NCBI GenBank assembly: GCA_963715405.1
Contig: OY970239.1
Location: forward strand, 62,001 to 126,000
Length of the DNA stretch: 64,000 bases
Source of the DNA: JALZKA01 sp963715405
GTDB taxonomy: Bacteria; Actinomycetota; Thermoleophilia; Solirubrobacterales; 70-9
Direction: 5' to 3'
The translations under genes were made by a program, and so were the position numbers. The notes under the pieces were generated by a model. The model saw nothing but the letters and a program-made list of their open reading frames with translations. It had not been told where the DNA came from and did not search any database. This document shows positions 33,485-42,244 of this stretch, one piece after another (positions within the stretch are counted from its first letter, which is position 1; each line of letters opens with the position of its first letter).

Positions 33485-34951
33485 CTACAGGTTCACCGCG
33501 ACGTACTTCGTCTCGAGATACTCGAGGATGCCCTCGTTGCCGCCCTCGCGACCGATGCCCGATGCCTTGACGCCCCCGAATGGCGCGCCCGCGTTCGAGA
33601 CCATGCCCTGGTTGAGGCCGATCATCCCTGTTTCGAGCGCCTCGCAGACGCGAAGCGCGCGCTTGAGGCCTGACGTGTAGACGTAGGAGACGAGCCCGTA
33701 CTCCGTCCTGTTCGCCGCCTCGATCGCCTCCTCGTCGCTTTGGAACGTGGCGACCGGCGCGACCGGGCCGAAGATCTCCTCGGAGAGCACGCGGGCATCG
33801 TCGGTGACGCCCGAGAGAACCGTGGGCTCGAAGAAATAGCCCTCGCCCTCCCGCTTGCCGCCGCCGGTGACGCACGTCGCGCCCTTCTCGACCGCGTCGT
33901 CCACCAGCTCGGCCACCTTGTCGCGCTGATCCCCGTCGATCAACGGACCGACCTCGACGCCCTCCTCGGTGCCGCGGCCGACCTTCATCGCGCCAATCTT
34001 CTCCCCGAGCTTCGAGGCGAACTCTTCGGCGAGCGACTCATGGACGTGAAAGCGGTTCGCGGAGGTGCACGCCTCGCCGATGTTTCGCATCTTCGCGATC
34101 ATCGCCCCTTCGATCGCGTCGTCCACGTCGGCGTCTTCGAAGACTAGGAAGGGCGCGTTCCCGCCCAGTTCCATCGAGACCTTGAGGATGTTGTCGGCAG
34201 CTTGCGCGATCAGCTTCCGGCCGACTTCGGTCGAGCCGGTGAAGGAGAGCTTGCGGAGCCGCTCATCGCCGATGACCGGCTCGGAGACGTCGCCCGATGA
34301 CTTCGACGTGATCACGTTGAGGACGCCGTCCGGCAGGCCGCACTCACTCAGGAGCTTGGCCAGCGCCAGCATCGAGAGCGGCGTTTGCTGAGCCGGCTTT
34401 ACAACCATCGTGCATCCGGCGGCGAGCGCGGGGCCGATCTTCCGGGTGCCCATCGCGTTCGGGAAGTTCCAGGGGGTGATGAAGTAACACGGCCCGATCG
34501 GCTGGCGCATGACGAGCACGCGGCTCTGGCCATTCCCCGCGTTCTTGTAGTACCCGTCGATCCGCAGCGCCTCGCCAGAGAACCAACGGAAGAACTCCGC
34601 GGCGTACGTCAGCTCGGCCTTGGACTCGGCGACCGCCTTGCCCATCTCGAGCGTCATCAGTAGCGCCAGGTCGTCGGCCTGCTCGGAGATCGCCTTGAAC
34701 GCGTCGTAGAGGATCTCTGAGCGCTCGTTCGGCGGCGCCTGCGCCCAGTCGGCCTGCGCTTCGCAGGCCGCGTCGATCGCGGCCTTGGCATCGTCGGGCG
34801 TGCCGTCGGCAACCTCGCAAATGGTCTCGCCGGTCGAAGGATCCTCGATCGCGAGCTTCTCCCCCTGAGAGGCGTCGCGCCATTCGCCGCCGATCAAGAG
34901 CTGATTCGGGGCTTCGTCTACGACCTTCTGCTCATCGGCGCTCAGTGCCAT
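33485..34951 (-). CDS. gabD: NAD(P)-dependent aldehyde dehydrogenase (succinate-semialdehyde type)
   Basis: Encodes 488 residues. Signatures: FITPWNFPNAMGTRKIGPALAAGC, VKPAQQTPLSM, FTGSTEVGRKLI, MELGGNAPFLVF (general-base Glu) and MRNIGEACTSANRFHV with the catalytic Cys, plus EEIFGPVAPVATF near the end. The spacing and the GEACTSANRF form fit the succinate-semialdehyde/GabD branch. It oxidises succinate semialdehyde or a related aldehyde. It is the first gene leftward of a 166-bp palindrome (34964-35129) that lies between it and spoIID. The symbol is tentative. Confidence 0.88.
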   Translation of the reverse strand: MALSADEQKVVDEAPNQLLIGGEWRDASQGEKLAIEDPSTGETICEVADGTPDDAKAAIDAACEAQADWAQAPPNERSEILYDAFKAISEQADDLALLMTLEMGKAVAESKAELTYAAEFFRWFSGEALRIDGYYKNAGNGQSRVLVMRQPIGPCYFITPWNFPNAMGTRKIGPALAAGCTMVVKPAQQTPLSMLALAKLLSECGLPDGVLNVITSKSSGDVSEPVIGDERLRKLSFTGSTEVGRKLIAQAADNILKVSMELGGNAPFLVFEDADVDDAIEGAMIAKMRNIGEACTSANRFHVHESLAEEFASKLGEKIGAMKVGRGTEEGVEVGPLIDGDQRDKVAELVDDAVEKGATCVTGGGKREGEGYFFEPTVLSGVTDDARVLSEEIFGPVAPVATFQSDEEAIEAANRTEYGLVSYVYTSGLKRALRVCEALETGMIGLNQGMVSNAGAPFGGVKASGIGREGGNEGILEYLETKYVAVNL

Positions 34952-34963
34952 ATCTCCACCCTA

Positions 34964-35129
34964 GATGATTGATTCCGAACTCCCCGCACGTCCAGATGAC
35001 GCACGGGTACCGTCGCTGGATCGTGCCCGTGCTCCTCGCCTGTACCAACCGGTACAGGCTTCGTCCCACGTCCGCGCCCAGCTCGGTCCCGTGCGCCCCT
35101 GGACGCACGCGGATTCGAAATCAATCATC
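34964..35129. repeat. 166-bp imperfect palindrome between divergent genes
   Basis: The whole segment is nearly its own reverse complement. The outer arms are GATGATTGATTCCGAA (34964-34979) and TTCGAAATCAATCATC (35114-35129), 15 of 16 matching. Inside these are the matched blocks CGTCCAG, CGCACGGG, ACCG and GCTGG with their complements in the same nested order. At the centre is CCTGTACC-AACC-GGTACAGG (35039-35058). Either strand would fold to one long hairpin. It fills most of the 260-base gap and has no convincing reading frame. It could be a miniature transposable element, a structured leader RNA or a regulator site. Confidence 0.85.
35039..35058. promoter_or_regulatory. Operator-like palindrome at the centre of the long hairpin
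   Basis: CCTGTACC and GGTACAGG, perfect 8-base arms separated by AACC. The shape (TGTACC-N4-GGTACA) is like a TetR-type operator. It lies between divergent promoters of the aldehyde dehydrogenase and spoIID. It may equally be just the tip of the larger palindrome. Confidence 0.5.
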
Positions 35130-35211
35130 CAGCCAGAGTTGGATGAAGCAAACGAGACTTTGGCCTGCCAAGCTTGTTGCCGAAGAGAAAGGGGGGAGGG
35201 ACGAAGATCGG

Positions 35212-36312
35212 ATGAAGCGAAACCGCAACCACCTGCTTGCGCTCGCGGCCACCGCCGCGATGCTTTGCCTGCCCGCCTACGCGCAGGCCGACTGGACCGC
35301 GAAGGGTCGCGGCTGGGGGCACGGCGTGGGGATGAGCCAATACGGCGCCTACGGCTTCGCCAAGAAGGGCAAGAGCTACGAGAACATCCTCAAGCACTAC
35401 TACACGGGTGTGAAGATCGACAAGGCGAAGGGGCGACAGCTCCGGGTCCTTATCGCGACCGGCCTCGGCTCGATCAAGTTCACCGACGCACAGAAGGCCT
35501 GCGGTGAGAACCTCGAAGGGAACAAGGAGTACTCCTTTCGCCTCAGCTCGGGAAACATCTCGCTCCACCGGGACAACGGCTCGAAGCTGACCGGCTGCGG
35601 GGACAAAGCGACCGCGAGCGGCGGTGGGTCGGTCGTCTTTTCGGGCGTCGGCAAGTATCGCGGCGACCTGCGCGCGCGGAACGTGAGCGGCTCCCTCTAT
35701 GCGATCAACAAGGTCGGGCTCGAGGACTACGTCAAGGGCGTGGTCCCCAACGAGTCTCCTTCCGAGTGGCCGCAGGCCGCGCTTCGTGCGCAAGCGGTCG
35801 CCGCTCGCTCCTACGCCCTGGCCACGACGTTCAACGGGGACGGCTACGACCTATACGACGACACTCGAAGCCAGGTCTATGGCGGGGTCTCATCGGAGAA
35901 GGACTCGACCAATGAAGCGGTCAAGCAAACGTCGTCGGAGGTGATCAAGGATGGCGGCGAGGTCGCCCAGGCGTTCTTCTTCTCGACCTCGGGCGGACAG
36001 ACCGAAAACAGCGAGTTCGGCTTCTCAGGCGGAAGCTCGCGCTCATACCTAAAGTCGGTCAATGATCCGTACGACGATGTCTCGCCCGTCCATCGCTGGA
36101 AGGAAAGGTTCTCGCAATCCTCGATTGAATCGAAGCTCTCTGGCCTGTTCCAGGGCAACCTGAAGAAGATCGACGTGCTGAAGACCGGGAAGTCACCTCG
36201 CATCGTGAAGGCGAAGGTGATCGGCTCAAACGGCTCCTCCGAGGTCTCGGGCGACACCCTCCGGTCCCGGCTGGCTTTGCGCTCGACCTGGGTCCGGTTC
36301 AAGAAGAAGTAG
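35212..36312 (+). CDS. SpoIID/LytB domain protein (secreted)
   Basis: Encodes 366 residues from ATG 35212. A signal peptide (LLALAATAAMLCLPAYAQAD) leads into GRGWGHGVGMSQYGAYGFAKKGKSYE, and then the core SpoIID block, LEDYVKGVVPNESPSEWPQAALRAQAVAARSYA with the conserved Glu. SpoIID enzymes are lytic transglycosylases that trim peptidoglycan stripped of peptides, or boost an amidase. Non-sporulating actinobacteria use relatives in wall remodelling. A GGGGGGAGGG ribosome site lies about 12 bases before the ATG, while an in-frame ATG at 35143 would add a charged leader in front of the signal, so it was rejected. Two other wall or envelope genes follow. Confidence 0.9.
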   Translation: MKRNRNHLLALAATAAMLCLPAYAQADWTAKGRGWGHGVGMSQYGAYGFAKKGKSYENILKHYYTGVKIDKAKGRQLRVLIATGLGSIKFTDAQKACGENLEGNKEYSFRLSSGNISLHRDNGSKLTGCGDKATASGGGSVVFSGVGKYRGDLRARNVSGSLYAINKVGLEDYVKGVVPNESPSEWPQAALRAQAVAARSYALATTFNGDGYDLYDDTRSQVYGGVSSEKDSTNEAVKQTSSEVIKDGGEVAQAFFFSTSGGQTENSEFGFSGGSSRSYLKSVNDPYDDVSPVHRWKERFSQSSIESKLSGLFQGNLKKIDVLKTGKSPRIVKAKVIGSNGSSEVSGDTLRSRLALRSTWVRFKKK

Positions 36313-36355
36313 GCCCTTACCGAGGCGAGCCCCCGAAGGGGAAGCGAGCACGAAC

Positions 36356-37345
36356 CTAGCCGTCGGGGAACGGCTGCAGCGGCACGCCGTGGTCGGTGTC
36401 GCGCGTCCCCAGCTCATAGACCGCAGCGCCCGGGACCTCGACGCGCACGTGCCTGGCGCCTGGGCGCTCGACCTTGAGCTCGATATCCGCTATCGATGAG
36501 TTGAGCGCGTTGTGCTCGGGGCCGGCGGGATCCGCGTAGACCCAGGCGACGAAGTCCTTAAGCGGCGCGCCCACCCGGCCCTTGACGTTCACGTTCTTGC
36601 CAGGGAAGGTGAAGCTGCAACCGTCAGGCGATTCTTCGATCTCGGTGCCATAGACCTTGCCGAGTCCGCCGAGGACGTACTCCTCGCCATCCAGCACCAG
36701 CCGGCCGTTCGCGATCCAGGGCGTCGTGATCGGACCGACCTTGATCCGGCCCGCGGCGACGTCGAGGTAGTCGCCGTGGCGCCCGCCCAGATCCGAAGCT
36801 TGGATCCAAGTCCAGCGCTCGGCGTGCTCGGCGCCCCAGTTGTGGCCGACCATGCCGGGCCAGCCGTCGAGCTCGATCGTCTCGCCCGCGATCTCGACCC
36901 GCCCGGTGAAGGTCGCGTAGGGATGCGGGCTCAGCATCTTCGTCCGGGGCAGCTTCGCCCTGTACATGAACTCGTAGGGGAGGTGGTGAAGCGCCTCGGC
37001 CTCGTCGGTGAACGCGAGTTCCCAGGACGCGTGCGGCGCGTCCCCGGTGATAGCACCGCGCGCTCGGCCGGGCTCCAGGACCGAGTCGCCGATCTGGATG
37101 TAGGCGCCCTCAGAGGCGGACACCTCTGTCGCCGGCAGGGTCGCTTTCGTCGCGCGCGGGCCGGGCTCATCCGCGTCGAACGCGGTGAGCCAGAGCGACC
37201 CCTGGACCGGCTCGCCGGGACGCTGGTGCGTCGTATGGCGAAGCCAGATCGAGCGCCCGCCCCCGGGCTGGGCAGCTTTTAGGTAGAAGCTCTCGTAGTG
37301 CCTCTGCTCGGGAGCAACGTCCGGGAAGCGCGCCTGGGTCCTCAC
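36356..37345 (-). CDS. CrtC/AttH lipocalin-like protein
   Basis: Encodes 329 residues from GTG 37345 (MRTQARFPDVAPEQRHYESFYL), preceded by GGAG. It is rich in strands: RSIWLRHTTHQRP, HHLPYEFMYRAKLPRTKMLSPHP, and the conserved centre GWPGMVGHNWGAEHAERWTWIQA, with later FVAWVYADPAGP. That His-Asn-Trp-Gly centre is seen in the CrtC (hydroxyneurosporene hydratase)/AttH double-calycin proteins. No carotenoid gene is nearby and no signal peptide is visible, so enzymatic function on a lipid is only a suggestion. It is divergent from the transglycosylase gene. Confidence 0.65.
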   Translation of the reverse strand: MRTQARFPDVAPEQRHYESFYLKAAQPGGGRSIWLRHTTHQRPGEPVQGSLWLTAFDADEPGPRATKATLPATEVSASEGAYIQIGDSVLEPGRARGAITGDAPHASWELAFTDEAEALHHLPYEFMYRAKLPRTKMLSPHPYATFTGRVEIAGETIELDGWPGMVGHNWGAEHAERWTWIQASDLGGRHGDYLDVAAGRIKVGPITTPWIANGRLVLDGEEYVLGGLGKVYGTEIEESPDGCSFTFPGKNVNVKGRVGAPLKDFVAWVYADPAGPEHNALNSSIADIELKVERPGARHVRVEVPGAAVYELGTRDTDHGVPLQPFPDG

Positions 37346-37478
37346 GTCGTGAGCTCCATGAGGCGCAGAACCTAACATTTGTCCTGTGAGGACCTTTGCG
37401 TTTGGCGGCCCCCCGGAGGGGATGGCCGCACGATCTATTTGGTCCGGGAGCAGCATGAGTGCCGGTGGGTATTAGACA

Positions 37479-38981
37479 GTGGATCGAGAGACGGCCAGGG
37501 GTCTAGTGGCCACCCTCGCGGTGCTCATTGCGCTCGCCATGATCATCGCCGGTGTGGTTCTCGCGATCGGTATCGGCGGCTCGGATCCCGTCGATCTCGA
37601 GATCGAGGAAATCTCGCGAGAGGCGCGTTCGAGCTCGACCCTCGCGTCCGGGGACCCCTTGGCCTGGACGCCTGAGAGCTCCGCCGAGCTGTCAGAGCGC
37701 GCGGCGCTCGGCACCTCGCACGTTATCTACGAAAAGAGCCCCGGCGGCGTCATCGCCTCGGTCAAGCGGACGCTCAAGTGGCGGAAAGAGATCGAAGACG
37801 CCGCACGGCCGGCAGGCCTCGACCCGGACACGCTCGAGGCGATCGTCTTCCTCGAGAGCGCCGGCCGCTCCCAGGTCATGGCCGACGGGACGCCGAACTC
37901 GGCCACGGGATTGACCCAGATCATCCCTTCGACGGCGACGGATTTCCTGGGCATGCGTGTCGACCTGGCGCAGAGCATCGAGCTGACAAAGCAGATCGAC
38001 AAGGCGCTCGCGAAAGGCAAGGGCAAGGTCGCGTCAGACCTCATCGAGAAGCGCAGGAGCGTGGACGAGCGCTTCGATCCCGTGCAAGCGCTGGAAGGCG
38101 CGGCCCGCTACCTCGAGGTCGCCACGGACCGCTTCGGCTCCGAAGAGCTCGCGGTCGTCTCCTACCACATGGGGGTCGGCAACCTGGAGAACGTCATCTC
38201 CGCCTACGTCGGCAAGGCGGGCTCGGCGGGCTCGGTCGCGCAAACGGTTGCCCAGCAAGAGATTGACTACGCGCGCCTCTACTTCGATTCGTCACCGCAG
38301 AACCGGCCGGAGGCTTACGAGCTCCTGGCGGGCTTCGGTGACGATTCCTCGCTTTATCTGTGGCGGGTGCTTGCCTCGCAGGGAATCCTCGAGGACTTCC
38401 GGCGAGACCGCTCTGGGCTGGAGAGCGTGATCGGTCTGGCGACACAGAAGGCCACCCTCGAAGAGACCTATCACCCGGAGTCAGAAACCGAGGTCTTCGC
38501 GACGCCCGGCGACATCGCCGATGCGACCGAGGATGGAGAGCTCATCCGGGTTCCGAGTGATCCCTCGCTCGGCTTCAAGCTCGCGGGGCAGGTCGGCGAG
38601 CTCGCCGATGACCTGGACTCAGACCCCGAGCTCTACCGCGTCCTTCGCCCCGAAGCGCTCGCCTCCCTCACCTATCTGGCGGGCAAGGTCGGAGCCGTCT
38701 CGGGTGATTCGAAGCCGCTGACGGTGACGAGCCTTACTCGCGACCGCGAGTACCAGGACCTACTCCTGGGGATCAACCCCGAGGCGACAACCGAATACTC
38801 GCTCCATACCACGGGGTGGTCGTTCGACATTCGCCGCAGCTACGCGTCGGACCGGCAAGCGCGGGCGTTTCAATTCGCGCTCGATCGCCTGCGGGCGCAC
38901 GCGATCCTGGACTACGCGTACGAGCCGGCGGCGATCCACGTGACCGTCTCGGAAAACGCCGAGGTCCTGCTCGACGGATGA
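37479..38981 (+). CDS. Membrane-anchored lytic transglycosylase fused to M15-like peptidase domain
   Basis: Encodes 500 residues from GTG 37479. There is one N-terminal membrane anchor (LVATLAVLIALAMIIAGVVLAIGIG). Residues 110-260 form an SLT domain with the catalytic Glu in EAIVFLESAGRSQVMADG and the supporting GLTQIIPSTATDFLGM and VVSYHMGVGNLENVI. Residues 400-500 resemble DUF5715/peptidase M15: LTVTSLTRDREYQDLLL and YSLHTTGWSFDIRRSY, which has the Ser-x-His-x2-Gly...Asp zinc pattern, then HAILDYAYEPAAIHV with a late His. It would cut both glycan and peptide in peptidoglycan outside the membrane. Confidence 0.85.
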   Translation: MDRETARGLVATLAVLIALAMIIAGVVLAIGIGGSDPVDLEIEEISREARSSSTLASGDPLAWTPESSAELSERAALGTSHVIYEKSPGGVIASVKRTLKWRKEIEDAARPAGLDPDTLEAIVFLESAGRSQVMADGTPNSATGLTQIIPSTATDFLGMRVDLAQSIELTKQIDKALAKGKGKVASDLIEKRRSVDERFDPVQALEGAARYLEVATDRFGSEELAVVSYHMGVGNLENVISAYVGKAGSAGSVAQTVAQQEIDYARLYFDSSPQNRPEAYELLAGFGDDSSLYLWRVLASQGILEDFRRDRSGLESVIGLATQKATLEETYHPESETEVFATPGDIADATEDGELIRVPSDPSLGFKLAGQVGELADDLDSDPELYRVLRPEALASLTYLAGKVGAVSGDSKPLTVTSLTRDREYQDLLLGINPEATTEYSLHTTGWSFDIRRSYASDRQARAFQFALDRLRAHAILDYAYEPAAIHVTVSENAEVLLDG

Positions 38982-39098
38982 GACGCTTACGCACGGATCG
39001 CGCCTAAGGCGTGTCCCCGTTTCGGCCGATAGGAAGGCATCGCGACTTCTGAGGGAAGGAACCCGGTATCCCAGGACGGCCTTCAGGCTGAGATCACG

Positions 39099-41210
39099 GT
39101 GGAAGAGGAGCTCCGCCGCTCGGAGAGCCGTCTTCAGGAAGCCCAGAGCGTTGCGCACGTCGGGAGCTGGGAATGGCACATCGCGACCGATGCGATCACC
39201 TGGTCGGACGAGCTTTGCCGCATCTTCGGCGTTCCGGTCGGGACCAGCCCCGACTCCTACGAGGACTACCTGAACTGCATTCACCCCGAGGATCGGGACC
39301 TGGTCAACGAAACCGTTCAAAAGGCGTACGGCACGCTCAAGCCCTACAACTTCGAGCATCGCATCGAGCGGGCCGACGGCACGGTCCGCACCGTCGACAG
39401 CCGCGGCCAGGTGGTCGCGGACGACGAGGGCAACCCGATTCGAATGCTCGGCACCGCGCGCGACATAACGGATCTCGTCGAAGCAGAGCTCAAGCGCGCC
39501 GAGGCCGAGGAGCGCTTCCGCCGCGCCTTCGAGGACTCGGCGATCGGCATGGCCCTCCTCTCAGTGGATCCGGTGAGCTCCGGCCGGGTGCTCGACGCCA
39601 ACGAGGCGATCTGCACCATCACCGGATACGACCGCGAGACGCTGCTCGAGACCGCGCTCGAGACCCTGATTCATCCGGACGACCTCCGCCAGCACGCCGA
39701 GGGCGTGCGAGCCCTCATGGCGGGTGAGGTCACGAACCTCCAGGCCGAGTACCGGATCGTGTCGGGCTCGGGCGACGATCACTGGGTGGCCCTCTCGAGT
39801 TCCTTGGTCCGCGGCGCCGGTGGGGAGCCCCTCCATCGTCTTGTCCAGCTCCAGGACGTCTCAGAGCGAAAGCGCTTCGAGGGTCAGCTTCGCTACCTGG
39901 CCGACCACGATCCGCTGACCGGTCTCTTCAACCGCCGCCGTTTCGCGCAAGAGCTCGAGCGGGAGCTGGCGAGCGCGCGGCGCTACGACACCGGTGGCGC
40001 CCTTCTCGTGATCGACCTCGACAACTTCAAGTACATGAACGACTCCTCCGGTCACGCCGCGGGGGACGAGCTCATCAGAGGGGTTGCGAAGGCGCTCAAG
40101 GCCAAGCTTCGAGAAACCGACTATCTGGCCCGGCTCGGCGGGGACGAGTTCGCTGTCCTCCTGCCGCATGCGACCCGGGAGGACGCGGAAGGCGCCGCAG
40201 AGAGCCTGCTCGAGGTGATCCGAGGCGGGGTCTCTCTCGTCACCGACCGCGGGCCTCGCCGCACGAGCGGGACCATCGGGATCGCTCCCTTCGGCGACCT
40301 CTCACAGCGCGCCAGCGCCGAGGAGCTCCTGATCGAGGCGGACATCGCGATGTATGAGGCCAAGGAGGAGGGACGCGACCGCTACGTCACGTTCGAGGCC
40401 GACAGCCTTCGCCGCGACACCCTCGAGCAGAGGCTCACGTGGTCGAACCGCATCCGCCAGGCCCTCGAGGACGATGCCTTCGTCCTCCACGCCCAGCCGA
40501 TCGTTCCGATCGCGGGTAAGCCGGGGATGCCGAGATACGAGCTCCTGGTGCGCATGCTCGGCGATGACGGCGATCTGATCCCGCCGGCCAGCTTCCTGTT
40601 CGTCGCTGAGCGCTTCGGGCTGATCGAGGAAATCGACCGCTGGGTGGTCGAGAAGACGATCTCGCTCGTCGCTGACAGGAGCCGTCGGGGCCAACCCATC
40701 GCGGCCTCGGTCAACCTCTCGGCCAGGTCGTTTGGAAGCTCGAAGATGATTGAGCTCATCGGGCGCGAGGTCGCGAGGACGGGCGTCGATCCGAGCCTTC
40801 TCGTCTTCGAGGTCACCGAGACGGCCGCGATCGAGCGAATCGAGAGCGCGAAGCAGTTCGCCTACGGCCTTCGCGCGCTGGGGTGCGAGCTTGCGATCGA
40901 CGATTTCGGCTCGGGCTTTGCGACCTTCTACTACCTGAAGCACCTCGAGTTCGACTACCTGAAGATCGACGGCGAGTTCATGAAGAACCTTCCGAACTCG
41001 CCGACGGATCAGCTCGTCGTTCGTTCGCTAGCCGACATCGCCAAGGGACTCGGAAAGCAGACGATCGCCGAGTTCGTAGGCGACGACGTCACCGTCGAGA
41101 TGCTCCGCGACTACGGCGTCGACTGGGGCCAGGGTTACCACCTCGGCAAGCCGGCGCCGCTGGAGGATCACACCTTGACGGTCATCACGTCGCCGTCGGC
41201 CATCGCGTAG
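39099..41210 (+). CDS. PAS-PAS-GGDEF-EAL cyclic-di-GMP signalling protein
   Basis: Encodes 703 residues from GTG 39099. Two PAS domains (about 5-130 and 135-260) with PAC-like VRTVDSRGQVVADDEG. The GGDEF domain (265-430) keeps RLGGDEFAVLL and DPLTGLFNRRRF, so cyclase activity is expected. No inhibitory-site RxxD is seen before GGDEF; the residues are KLRETDYLARL, so RETD may act as one. The EAL domain (445-695) has YELLVRM, SVNLSARSF, FEVTETAAI, AIDDFGSGF, YLKIDGEF and IAEFVGDD, i.e. the metal and base residues of an active phosphodiesterase. It has no membrane segment. The 3' end overlaps convergent ychF by 43 bases. Confidence 0.94.
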   Translation: MEEELRRSESRLQEAQSVAHVGSWEWHIATDAITWSDELCRIFGVPVGTSPDSYEDYLNCIHPEDRDLVNETVQKAYGTLKPYNFEHRIERADGTVRTVDSRGQVVADDEGNPIRMLGTARDITDLVEAELKRAEAEERFRRAFEDSAIGMALLSVDPVSSGRVLDANEAICTITGYDRETLLETALETLIHPDDLRQHAEGVRALMAGEVTNLQAEYRIVSGSGDDHWVALSSSLVRGAGGEPLHRLVQLQDVSERKRFEGQLRYLADHDPLTGLFNRRRFAQELERELASARRYDTGGALLVIDLDNFKYMNDSSGHAAGDELIRGVAKALKAKLRETDYLARLGGDEFAVLLPHATREDAEGAAESLLEVIRGGVSLVTDRGPRRTSGTIGIAPFGDLSQRASAEELLIEADIAMYEAKEEGRDRYVTFEADSLRRDTLEQRLTWSNRIRQALEDDAFVLHAQPIVPIAGKPGMPRYELLVRMLGDDGDLIPPASFLFVAERFGLIEEIDRWVVEKTISLVADRSRRGQPIAASVNLSARSFGSSKMIELIGREVARTGVDPSLLVFEVTETAAIERIESAKQFAYGLRALGCELAIDDFGSGFATFYYLKHLEFDYLKIDGEFMKNLPNSPTDQLVVRSLADIAKGLGKQTIAEFVGDDVTVEMLRDYGVDWGQGYHLGKPAPLEDHTLTVITSPSAIA

Positions 41211-42244
41211 TCACGGCCTTCAAGCCGGAGCTTGCCGCGCTCACGAGCCCCGGCGTAACCACCCGCATCGACGAGGTCGCGCCAGCTCACCACTTCGGCA
41301 CGAACGAACGCTTCCTGGATGTCGCCGTGGATCTTCCCGGCAGATTCCCATGCGGTCGAGCCACGCTCCACGTTTCGAGCCATCGCCTCCTTCTCTTCAC
41401 CCGCGGTGAAGAACGTGATCAGGTTGAGGAGGTCGAACGCTGTGCGAATCACGCGGGTCAAGCCTGACTCCGAGACCCCCATCTCGGCGCGAAGCTCCGC
41501 CGCCTCTTCGGGGTCGTCGATGTCTGCCAGCTCGGATTCGATCCGCGCGCTGATCGCGACCGCCTCTGCGTTTGCCCCACTCGCGTGCTCGGCGACGCTC
41601 TCGGGCACGACGTCAGAGCCCTCGTCGACGTTCGCCACGTAGAGGATCGGCTTTGAGGTCAGCGCCTGAAGAAGGCGGGGTGCCTCGGGCGCGTCGTCGG
41701 GCACCGGAACGTCGCGCACGGGCCGTCCATCCTCGAGCGCCGCGACGACGCGTTCGAGCCAGTCGCGCTCTGCCACGAGCTCCTTGTCCAGCGAGCGCGC
41801 CTGCTTCGTGACGCGTTCGAGGCGGCGCTGGGCCTGATCGAGGTCCGCCGCCAGGAGCTCGAGCTCGATCAGCTCGATGTCCTCGCGAGGATCCACGCGA
41901 CCCTCGGGATGTGGAACGGCGCTCGCGCCGTGGGACCTGACCACGTGGCAGATCGCGTCCGTCTCGCGGATCGCCGCCAGGAAGCGGTTGCCTAGCCCCT
42001 CGCCTTCGGACGCGCCCCGGACAAGTCCGGCGATGTCGTGGAACTCGATCGTCTCGAGCACGACCCGCGAAGAGCCCACGGTCTCGGCGACGGCTTCGAG
42101 GCGGTCGTCGGGCACCCCGACGACCGCCACGTTCGGGTCGATCGTCGTAAACGGATAGTCGCCGGTCTCCGCGCCCCCCTGGTGAGCGCATTGAAAAGCG
42201 TCGACTTGCCCGCATTAGGCAAGCCCGACGATGCCGACCTTCAC
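41168..42244 (-). pseudogene. ychF: Ribosome-binding GTPase/ATPase YchF, with two compensating indels
   Basis: YchF (Obg family) ATPase, about 358 residues when repaired. From 42130 downward the frame is intact: AVVGVPDDRLEAVAE, FHDIAGLVRGASEGEGLGNRFLAAIRETDAICHVV, KPILYVANVDE, and the C-terminal TGS-like part ending YAMADGDVMTVKV. The P-loop PNAGKSTLFNALTRG lies upstream in another frame. The true N-terminus (VKVGIVGL) is back in the first frame at GTG 42244, whose GTGA overlaps the previous stop. One extra base in the CCC at 42224-42226 and one missing from the C run at 42174-42179 explain it. A near-universal gene with two opposite homopolymer indels suggests consensus error. Confidence 0.85.

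Noticed and set aside
35143..35211. Upstream in-frame start for spoIID
   Set aside because: It would place a charged leader in front of the signal peptide, and a purine-rich ribosome site precedes ATG 35212.
36440..36470. GTGCCTGGCGCC resembling the REP palindrome
   Set aside because: Not palindromic over the full core and explained by conserved coding sequence of the CrtC-like protein.
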